Below are positions 16,212-21,987 of a stretch of 21,987 bases of DNA, one piece after another. The notes under the pieces were generated by a model that was not told where the DNA came from, did not search any database, and was given only the letters and a program-made list of their open reading frames with translations. Position numbers and translations under genes: made by a program. The stretch spans positions 1-21,987 of the forward strand of contig JBAXUY010000046.1 of the NCBI GenBank assembly GCA_037129475.1. The letters are read 5' to 3'. Source of the DNA: RGVT01 sp037129475 (GTDB lineage Bacteria > Planctomycetota > Planctomycetia > Pirellulales > UBA1268). Numbering within the stretch: the stretch's first letter is position 1; each line of letters starts with the position of its first letter.

Positions 16212-16284
16212 GCGGGCGTAGCTCAGTTGGTAGAGCGCTAGCTTCCCAAGCTGGATGTCGAGGGTTCGAGTCCCTTCGCCCGCT
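16212..16284 (+). tRNA. tRNA-Gly (CCC)
   Basis: The 73-nt cloverleaf is complete. The acceptor GCGGGCG (16212-16218) pairs with CGCCCGC (16277-16283). The D arm is GCTC/GAGC. The anticodon stem CTAGC/GCTGG encloses the loop TTCCCAA with anticodon CCC (16245-16247). The T arm is GAGGG/CCCTT around TTCGAGT. Discriminator base is T, and CCA is not encoded. A run of six T (16291-16296) follows closely and may help end the transcript. Confidence 0.95.
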
Positions 16285-16338
16285 CTTGCGTTTTTTGGCG
16301 CATCCCCCGTGATCGCGACGTCGAGGCATGCCCCAGCC

Positions 16339-16407
16339 GTGAGACCGTTCGACATCCAGGTCAACGGCTACGCCGGGGTCGACGTCTCGCTGCTCGCGTC
16401 CGCCTGA
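16339..16407 (+). pseudogene. Possible relic of a NagA-like deacetylase gene
   Basis: Directly after the tRNA, a 22-codon frame starting at GTG reads FDIQVNGYAGVDVS before ending at TGA. F/L-D-x-x-VNGYAGVD is how the N-terminal metal-site region of some N-acetylglucosamine-6-phosphate deacetylases (NagA, amidohydrolase family) begins. Nothing resembling the rest of a NagA follows in any frame up to the PEP-CTERM gene. It may be the remaining 5' end of a deleted gene. A chance match over so few residues cannot be excluded. Confidence 0.4.
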
Positions 16408-16472
16408 CAACGCGTGCTTGTGACGCGTTTCACGGCAAACCCCCACGCAGCGGCCGCATACCCCTCACGGTT

Positions 16473-16523
16473 GGTATTGGTGGGGGTGATACCTTGACCG
16501 AGTGACGAAACGGTCATTTCGTC
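16473..16523 (+). promoter_or_regulatory. Two inverted repeats upstream of the PEP-CTERM gene
   Basis: GGTAT (16473-16477) pairs with ATACC (16489-16493), and GACGAAA (16504-16510) pairs perfectly with TTTCGTC (16517-16523) across CGGTCA. A TTGACC lies between them (16494-16499). They sit 60-110 bp before the start and could be operators, part of a promoter, or leader hairpins. Confidence 0.4.
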
Positions 16524-16581
16524 GTCGGGGGTCTGCGTTCGGTTGCGCGGTGCCCCGCGCCGCTCTGGTGGTGCCGCTGCC

Positions 16582-18459
16582 GTGAAACCCGTCACGACTC
16601 TCCTGCTCCTCGCGTGTCCGTTCGTCGTCGTCACGGCCGCACGCGCGGCCACGACGACGTACACGTCCGCCTGGGGAGGGGGCGTGATCGCACCGGGCGA
16701 CGTCGCGGTGATCGACAATGGCGGCAGCATCACCGGCAACGTCACCGCCAACGGCACGCTCCAGTTCAACCAGACGACGTCGCTCACCGTCACGAGCACG
16801 ATCTCGGGGACCGGTGCCATCACGCTCACGAACACGGGCACGACGAGCCTGCAAGGCCTGACATCAGGCACGGCACGATTCGACCTCGCCATCAACGTCT
16901 TGAATGGACAGTTCGTGAGCGGCACGAGTAATTCCAATAGCTTCGTCCTCGGCGACTCGGGCACCGGCTCCTTGACCGTGAGCGGGGGCGTCGTGACGAC
17001 AAATGCAAGCATCCTTGGACTCAGAGCGACCGGATTGGGCTCGGCGGTGGTGAGTTCGGGCTCGTGGACCACGCGAGTGCTCCAGATCGGAGCCGCAGGC
17101 ACAGGATCACTGACCGTGCAGGGCGGCGGGGTGGCGAGCACGACGGCGGCAATCGGCAGTACGGGCGGCACCGGCACGGTGCAGGTCACCAGTGGAACCT
17201 TCGCAAGTAGTGGACCGCTCTACGTCGGCGGCTACACGTCGGGCAGCGGCAATGGCACGTTGACGCTGACGAACGGCCAGGTCACGAACTCGTTCGGCAA
17301 TGTCGCCTTCAGCGCGGGCTGCGTGGGCATTGCCACGATCAACGGGGGCACGTGGTCCAGCTCCCAGACACTGTTCGTGGGCCGTTCCGGTGATGGCACG
17401 CTGAATATGACCGGTGGTCGGGTGACCAGCGCCAGCGGAACCATCGGGGCGCTCGCCGGCAGCACGGGCGCGGTTTCGATCGCAGGAGGCACCTGGTCGA
17501 ATCCCGGTGCGCTCACCGTCGGTGGCGCAGGCACCGGCACGCTCACGATCTCGGGCAGCGGGGGCAGCGGCGGGACCGTGATCGTCGGCGGCACGCTGTC
17601 GCGCGGTGCGGCCGGCACGATCAACCTTTCCCCGGGTGGCACGCTCCAGATCGGCACGGGCACGACTGCGGGTGGCGCTCTCGCCACCGACCTCGTGAAC
17701 AACGGATCGCTGGTGTTCAACCGTACCGGTGCCGCAACCGTCGCGAACACGATCAGCGGTTCCGGCTCGCTCGCGATTGCGGGCTCGGGAACCATCACGT
17801 TCTCGGGCACGAGCCCGTTCACCGGCCCGACGGCGGTCAATGCCGGGGCGCTCTCCGTCTCTGGTGTGTTCGGCACTTCGGCCGTCACCGTGAACGCGGG
17901 GGGCCGTCTCCTCGGCTCGGGCACGCTCGGGGGGGCGGTCACCGTCGCGGAAGGCGGCGTCCTCTCGCCGGGCGTCGGCATCGAGTCGCTGGCGGTGGGC
18001 GGCGTCAGCCTGTTCGACGGATCCTCGTTCGTCTCGGAGCTGAATTCCACGGCGCCGCTTGCTGCCGCCGCGGATCTGTTGACGGTTGCGGGCAATCTCT
18101 CGCTGTCGGGAACCGTCGACCTCGTGCTTCTCGACCTGGCCGTGAGCCCATCCGCTTTCCCTGTTGGAACCACGTTGTCGCTCGCCTCCTACAGCGGCGT
18201 CTGGAATGGTGGCCTGTTCCGCTTTGGTGGCAGTGCCCTTGCCGATGGCGACACGTTTGAAACGGGCACCCAGCTCTGGGCGATCGACTACGACTCCGTC
18301 GTCGGCGGCGCGAACTTCGCTGGCGACCAATTGTCAGGCGGCAGTTTCGTCAATCTCGTGGCCGTGCCCGAGCCCTCCGCGCTCGTGACGGTGGGCCTCG
18401 GCCTGGCCGCTGCCGCACTCCGGCCGAGGCGTCGGAAGTCGGAAGGTTCCCCCGGCTGA
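16582..18459 (+). CDS. PEP-CTERM surface protein with autotransporter-type beta-strand repeats
   Basis: The 625-residue protein has a signal peptide (KPVTTLLLLACPFVVVTAARA). Gly/Ser/Thr-rich repeats of about 46-50 residues follow, with the pattern TGSLTVSGG ... GTVQVTSGTF ... LYVGG, with units at about 128, 174, 224, 271 and 318. From 388 to 464 there is a classical autotransporter-associated beta-strand repeat (ISGSGSLAIAGSGTITFSG and GGVLSPG). The C-terminus is a PEP-CTERM signal: VPEPSA (595-600), a hydrophobic helix, then RPRRRK. This signal is cut by an exosortase, so the protein is probably placed on the cell surface or released. The start is the GTG directly before the signal peptide; a TTG 39 bp upstream is the first possible start. 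No exosortase gene lies in the window. Confidence 0.92.
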   Translation: MKPVTTLLLLACPFVVVTAARAATTTYTSAWGGGVIAPGDVAVIDNGGSITGNVTANGTLQFNQTTSLTVTSTISGTGAITLTNTGTTSLQGLTSGTARFDLAINVLNGQFVSGTSNSNSFVLGDSGTGSLTVSGGVVTTNASILGLRATGLGSAVVSSGSWTTRVLQIGAAGTGSLTVQGGGVASTTAAIGSTGGTGTVQVTSGTFASSGPLYVGGYTSGSGNGTLTLTNGQVTNSFGNVAFSAGCVGIATINGGTWSSSQTLFVGRSGDGTLNMTGGRVTSASGTIGALAGSTGAVSIAGGTWSNPGALTVGGAGTGTLTISGSGGSGGTVIVGGTLSRGAAGTINLSPGGTLQIGTGTTAGGALATDLVNNGSLVFNRTGAATVANTISGSGSLAIAGSGTITFSGTSPFTGPTAVNAGALSVSGVFGTSAVTVNAGGRLLGSGTLGGAVTVAEGGVLSPGVGIESLAVGGVSLFDGSSFVSELNSTAPLAAAADLLTVAGNLSLSGTVDLVLLDLAVSPSAFPVGTTLSLASYSGVWNGGLFRFGGSALADGDTFETGTQLWAIDYDSVVGGANFAGDQLSGGSFVNLVAVPEPSALVTVGLGLAAAALRPRRRKSEGSPG

Positions 18460-18503
18460 AGGCTACGGATACACTTCGGGCTTTCATCCTCGGAGATCAT
18501 CCC

Positions 18504-19163
18504 ATGGCCAAGTCAGCAAAGCCCGCAGGTATCGCCGCCGAGATCGTTCCGCCGCACGTGATCGAGAAGGCTCGTGCGCTCCTGACCGGCGCCGAGAAGA
18601 AGTTTTTCAACTCGAGCTTCGGTGCGACGCTCGCCAAGCATTCGCATGCCCAGGTCGAAGCGGCCGTGAAGCAGGCGCGGATCCTGCGGAACAAGTGGCG
18701 CGATCTCTACGCCAGCCAGTCGCGCACGGCGAAGCGGTCGGGCCGAGCCACCGCCGCGGCCAATGTCCGCACCCGCGAGAAGCACGACCTCCTGGCCGAT
18801 GCCGTGGCCCGGTTCGAGAAGCGGCTCGCCGAACTGAAAGCGGCTGTCTCGTCCTCGGCTCGGCCCGTGGCGGCGAAGGTCGCGGCGGCCATGCCCAAGA
18901 AGCCCGCGAAGGCTACCCGGAAAATCCTGTCGAAAGCCGATCGCAGAATCTCGAAAAAGGCATCCAGGCGGGTGACGGCTGGGCTCGCTGTGGCTCCCGC
19001 AGCACAGCTCGTGACGTTCGATCGCGCCAAGCAGCGGAAGGCCACCACGGCCGCGAAGGCGAGCCGAATCAAGCGCAGCGGGCAGGGCACGCAACGGCTC
19101 GGCCACACCGCCGCGAGCGGTCGTCGCGCGCAGCGCCGCCGCGACATTCACTCGCGCGGCTAG
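18504..19163 (+). CDS. Basic histone-H1-like protein, unknown function
   Basis: The 219-residue protein has a structured first half (MAKSAKPAGIAAEIVPPHVIEKARALLTG, then GAEKKFFNSSFGATLAKHSH and a helical part to about 117). A Lys/Arg/Ala-rich second half follows (AAMPKKPAKATRKILSKADRR and later RRAQRRRDI). It is strongly basic and lacks a signal peptide, so DNA or RNA binding in the cytoplasm is likely. The tail resembles histone-H1-like proteins but no clear HU or Hc1 domain is seen. GGAG lies 8 nt before the ATG. A possible -10 TACACT (18470-18475), identical to the one predicted for the S1 gene, lies about 30 bp upstream, between this gene and the PEP-CTERM stop. Confidence 0.8.
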   Translation: MAKSAKPAGIAAEIVPPHVIEKARALLTGAEKKFFNSSFGATLAKHSHAQVEAAVKQARILRNKWRDLYASQSRTAKRSGRATAAANVRTREKHDLLADAVARFEKRLAELKAAVSSSARPVAAKVAAAMPKKPAKATRKILSKADRRISKKASRRVTAGLAVAPAAQLVTFDRAKQRKATTAAKASRIKRSGQGTQRLGHTAASGRRAQRRRDIHSRG

Positions 19164-19197
19164 CGTGGGGCGGCCGGTCGAGATCGACCCGCCACCA

Positions 19198-19222
19198 GAC
19201 AGGGCTGGAGCCCCGTCCCTAC
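19198..19222 (-). repeat. Single 25-bp hairpin module, third stem variant
   Basis: The module reads GACAGGGCTGGAGCCCCGTC then CCTAC. Relative to types A and B the two variable stem pairs are G-C and G-C (type C), so pairing is again preserved. It stands alone, between the histone-like gene and the end of the nuclease-like gene. Confidence 0.85.
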
Positions 19223-19254
19223 GATCGTCAAGCAAGCGAGACGCCTGCCCCGCG

Positions 19255-20415
19255 TCACTTCTTCTCCGTGCTCCGGAACTGCCACGGCGCGACCGGGTCG
19301 GGCTGCGCCCAGAGGCCGATCTGCTGGGCGCGGGCCTGTGACTGGAGTTGCGCGAGCGATTGGTCCTTCGAGTAGGCGGCGTAGTGCCAGGCATTGCCCG
19401 TCGCCACCATTTCACGGTTCACGTCGCTGCCGTTGACGAGGACGTGGCCGATCCAGCGGCCGTAGCGATCCTTGCCCTCGTCCACGACCTCCACGGTCTT
19501 GCCGAACACCATGCTCGCGAGGGCTTCGCGCGAGACCTTGCCGAAGTCCTGCCCGAGTTCGGGGGCGTCGATTTCCGCGAGGCGCACCTTCTGCTGCTGG
19601 TTGTTCTCGTCGAGGCAGGTGAGCGTGTCGCCGTCCTGCACGCCCACCACGCGCCACATGTGCGAAGTGGCCGAGCGGCCCGTGGCGGGCGGCGCCTGCG
19701 GCATCGACACCATGGCGGGTGGCGGGGTGTCGGCCGGCGCGGACGGCACCCACTGCGACGGCGGTGGTGCCAGCGGTGGTGGTTGCCACGAGGCGGACGG
19801 CGGCGGCATCGGCATCGAGGGCGCGGCGACCGGTGGCACCGGCGTGGCGGGCGGCGCGAGCGGTTGGCCGGAAAGCTGCGCTGCGTTCGGCGGATACCGA
19901 TAGGGCGGTGGCTGGTAGCGGGCCACCGTCGCGGGCGGGAGCGTGTAGGCCGGTGGCGCGGCCCCTTGGGTCTGATAGTTCCAGCCGTTCCCCGCGGCCG
20001 GCTGCGGATAGGCTTGGCGCCGGTTCACCGGCGAGAGCATCGGCACCGGGGGGCCGATCGGATACGTGAACGTGTAGGTCGGCGCGTAATAGAGCGTGAC
20101 CGGCCGGCCGTCGGGACCGATCGACTGATAGGGCACGGGCTGCGGCTGCCAGCCCTGCGGGATCGCTCCGCCCTGGATCACGTAGCCGGGCCACGGCGTC
20201 GCCTGTGCGACCGGCACCGCTGTCGCCTGCGGTGGTCCGGCTTTGCCGTCGGTCGATCCCGCGGCGACCTTCGCCCCGCCCGTCGCCCACGGACTCACGG
20301 TGCCCGCGTCAGCCGCAAGGCACGCACGCGCGCCGCCTACGATGAGCGCGCACCCCAGCACCACGGCGCGGTTGCTGCGCAGAAATTCGGTGCCACGGAA
20401 ACGTTCCTGCCGCAC
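19255..20415 (-). CDS. Exported thermonuclease-like (SNase) protein with Pro-rich linker
   Basis: The 386-residue protein has an N-terminal signal sequence (RSNRAVVLGCALIVGGARACLA). A long Pro/Gln/Tyr-rich region follows (about 60-250, many PPPYRYPP- and PPPLAPPP-like stretches). A staphylococcal-nuclease domain covers about 252-372. The active-site residues are in place: Asp263 in DGDTL, Arg278, Asp283 and Glu286 in RLAEIDAPE, and Arg320 in DRYGR. SNase enzymes cut DNA and RNA using calcium. The reading frame stays open upstream, but a GTG at 20415 with GGGAGG 8 nt before it is the best start and gives a good signal peptide. The linker could span or bind the cell wall. It is divergent from the peptidase gene with about 160 bp between starts. 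Confidence 0.9.
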   Translation of the reverse strand: MRQERFRGTEFLRSNRAVVLGCALIVGGARACLAADAGTVSPWATGGAKVAAGSTDGKAGPPQATAVPVAQATPWPGYVIQGGAIPQGWQPQPVPYQSIGPDGRPVTLYYAPTYTFTYPIGPPVPMLSPVNRRQAYPQPAAGNGWNYQTQGAAPPAYTLPPATVARYQPPPYRYPPNAAQLSGQPLAPPATPVPPVAAPSMPMPPPSASWQPPPLAPPPSQWVPSAPADTPPPAMVSMPQAPPATGRSATSHMWRVVGVQDGDTLTCLDENNQQQKVRLAEIDAPELGQDFGKVSREALASMVFGKTVEVVDEGKDRYGRWIGHVLVNGSDVNREMVATGNAWHYAAYSKDQSLAQLQSQARAQQIGLWAQPDPVAPWQFRSTEKK

Positions 20416-20574
20416 CTTTGTCGCCCTCCCGGCGAACCACGCGGACCATCCGGCCGGGTTGTATCGTGCTGCCGGCCTTCGATCGATCGGAATTCGGACG
20501 GTTTTGCAGCAAGCCGCGATTTCCTGGACGGCATGCCTTGCCGCATCTGGGCGATCTGGGTGAACTGTGAAGGC

Positions 20575-21900
20575 ATGTGGACGTCTCACACGGTACGAAT
20601 CCGCCGGCTGGCACTCTGGGCAACGGCGCTGGCCCTGACGCTGATCGTGGGAAGTGCGGCAGCCGAGTCTCCGGCCGATCTGGCCAGGCGGGCCGGCCTG
20701 CAGGTCTTCGAAAGTCGGCATCTCACGCTCGTGACGGATCGTCCGCCGCGCGCCGACGACGGCGTGCAGGACTTGCCGGGTGTGTTCGACGAGGCTTTCG
20801 TGACCTGGTGTCGGCATTACGGCCTCGACCCCGGGCCGCACGCCTCGTGGCGCGTGGTGGGCTGCCTGATGGTCGACCGGGAGCGCTTCCGCGTCGCCGG
20901 ACTGTTGCCTGTCGATGGCGTCGTGCCGGACTTCGAGAACGGGTTCTGTGTGGGCGACCGATTCTGGTTGATGGACCAGTCGAATCGCGACTACCGTCGG
21001 CATCTGCTGCTTCACGAAGGTGTGCATGCCTTCACACTCACGCTCCGTGACGCCGATGCGCCGCCGTGGTACACGGAGGGCATCGCCGAATATCTCGCCA
21101 CGCATCGGCTCGAGCATGGCGGCGACGCGACGAGCCGCTTCACGATGACGCCGATACCCCGGCGACGCGCCGACGTCGAACAACTCGGCCGGATCGAACA
21201 CCTGCGGCACCTCCACGACGCGGGCCAGGCCCCGAGTCTCGCCGACGTGTTCGCGACTCCACCGCAGGCCCATCGGGTTCTCGGTGCGTATGCGGCCAGC
21301 TGGGCGGCCGTCACCCTCCTCGCCGGACACCCGGCCTACCGCGACGCCTTCACTGCCACCGAACGCCAGCCGCTCGATCGGGACTTCACGGCTCGGCTGC
21401 AGGCCAGTCCCGGCTGGGACGCCACCGCCGCAACCCGTGACTTCGACGCCTTCGTCGCTGATCTCGACTACGGCTACGACTTCGAACGCATGACGATCGA
21501 CTGGTCTCCTGGCCAGCCGCTCGCCGCAGCCGAGAAGGTGGCGATCGCCGCCGACCGCGGCTGGCAGAACACCGGCTGGTCGCTGACGACGGGTCAGCGC
21601 TGCTCGTTCACCGCCTCTGGACGCGTCACCGTAGGGCAGGTTTCAGCCTGTCGCCTCGAATCCCCGCCCGACGGCATCACGCTGCGCTGGGATCGCGGCC
21701 GGCCCGTCGGCCGACTGCTCGTGGCCCAGTGGGTCGAGCCTGACGATGGCGGCCGACCGTCCTTCCGGATTCTGGCCGAGGGATCGAGCGGCACGTTCAC
21801 GGCCGCGACCGCCGGCCCACTCTATCTCAAGCTCAACGAAAGCCCCGGCGACCTCGCCGACAACGCAGGCGAATACACCCTCTCGCTCAAGCCGATGTAG
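20575..21900 (+). CDS. Exported HEGVH zinc peptidase with lectin-like C-terminus
   Basis: The 441-residue protein has a signal peptide (MWTSHTVRIRRLALWATALA and following, to about residue 30). A gluzincin-type peptidase domain shows HEGVH (147-151) and WYTEGIAEYLA (165-175), where Glu168 would be the third zinc ligand. This resembles DUF1570-type exported peptidases common in planctomycetes. From about 319 a second domain with W..TGWSLTTGQ, GRPVGRLL and LYLKLNE...DNAGEY resembles the calcium-dependent galactose-binding LecA (PA-IL) fold. It may hold the enzyme on sugar polymers. The start at 20575 suits the signal peptide; an ATG 42 bp upstream is possible. The TAG stop is bases 2-4 of the first repeat of the array that follows. 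Substrate unknown. Confidence 0.82.
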   Translation: MWTSHTVRIRRLALWATALALTLIVGSAAAESPADLARRAGLQVFESRHLTLVTDRPPRADDGVQDLPGVFDEAFVTWCRHYGLDPGPHASWRVVGCLMVDRERFRVAGLLPVDGVVPDFENGFCVGDRFWLMDQSNRDYRRHLLLHEGVHAFTLTLRDADAPPWYTEGIAEYLATHRLEHGGDATSRFTMTPIPRRRADVEQLGRIEHLRHLHDAGQAPSLADVFATPPQAHRVLGAYAASWAAVTLLAGHPAYRDAFTATERQPLDRDFTARLQASPGWDATAATRDFDAFVADLDYGYDFERMTIDWSPGQPLAAAEKVAIAADRGWQNTGWSLTTGQRCSFTASGRVTVGQVSACRLESPPDGITLRWDRGRPVGRLLVAQWVEPDDGGRPSFRILAEGSSGTFTAATAGPLYLKLNESPGDLADNAGEYTLSLKPM

Positions 21901-21987
21901 GGACAGAGCTCCAGCTCTGTCCATGGCGGCGCGTAGGGACAGAGCTCCAGCTCTGTCCATGGCGGCGCGTAGGGACAGAGCTCCAGC
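21897..21987 (-). repeat. 36-bp-period array of hairpin modules (continues beyond the window)
   Basis: Three type-B modules (21897-21921, 21933-21957, 21969-21987 truncated) are separated by identical 11-bp spacers CATGGCGGCGC. The 36-bp period equals that at 57-153, although the spacer sequence differs. The first module supplies the stop codon of the peptidase gene. The window ends inside the third copy. Confidence 0.93.

Noticed and set aside
16212..16284. Genomic island inserted at tRNA-Gly
   Set aside because: No integrase and no second copy of the tRNA 3' end within the window; only a short gene relic lies next to it.
17107..18330. 407-codon minus-strand frame opposite the PEP-CTERM gene
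   Set aside because: A composition artefact of the Gly/Thr/Ser-rich repeats; no start context or recognisable domain.
21897..21987. Regular 36-bp repeats resembling a CRISPR array
   Set aside because: Spacers are only 11 bp and identical, the repeat is a near-perfect palindrome also found scattered singly, and no cas gene is present.

Overview
The window is high-GC bacterial chromosomal DNA that most resembles a planctomycete (Planctomycetota, Pirellulales-like). This rests on a PEP-CTERM surface protein built from autotransporter-type beta-strand repeats, a sugar-phosphate-isomerase-like TIM barrel starting MFRNLS, several secreted proteins of planctomycete style, many starts without a Shine-Dalgarno sequence, and mostly single genes on alternating strands. 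The lineage is an inference from recognised families; no marker gene was compared with a database.

Layout from left to right. 1-153: array of short hairpin repeats running into the stop codon of a six-domain ribosomal protein S1 gene (150-1838, minus). 2031-2981: secreted transglutaminase-like protein. 3101-4033 (minus): isomerase/epimerase-like TIM barrel, divergent from uppP (4117-4992), whose 3' end overlaps a convergent sigma-54 activator gene (4905-5969, minus). 5970-6320: no gene, but hairpins and a composite repeat element. 6317-8080 (minus): apbE-like then DedA gene, probably co-transcribed. 8136-8272: second composite element. 8294-10359 (minus): secreted protein and membrane KAP-like P-loop NTPase, tightly spaced. 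10430-11005 (minus): ClpP-like protein, divergent from a zinc-ribbon/GYF-like protein (11060-11602). 11659-12642 (minus): duplicated cytochrome c'-like protein, divergent from a putative lipoprotein (12828-13460). 13555-13974 (minus): Cys/His-rich secreted peptide with a terminator. 14395-16062 (minus): AsmA-like protein. 16212-16284: tRNA-Gly(CCC), followed by a 22-codon relic resembling the start of nagA. 16582-18459: PEP-CTERM protein. 18504-19163: basic histone-H1-like protein. 19255-20415 (minus): Pro-rich thermonuclease-like protein, divergent from a HEGVH zinc peptidase with a lectin-like C-terminus (20575-21900). 21897-21987: another hairpin array.

The genes form no single pathway. 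Themes are translation (S1, tRNA), the envelope (UppP, DedA, ApbE, AsmA-like, PEP-CTERM and several exported proteins), and proteolysis or peptide handling (ClpP-like, transglutaminase-like, HEGVH peptidase).

The outstanding feature is a dispersed family of 25-bp hairpin modules, often paired head to head in 55-bp units like REPINs. Three module variants differ by compensatory stem changes. In four genes (S1, DedA, zinc-ribbon/GYF-like and HEGVH peptidase) the stop codon is exactly bases 2-4 (TAG) of a module. Two larger elements with 22-bp terminal inverted repeats carry either a module pair or a different core. No transposase, CRISPR, phage or defence gene was seen.
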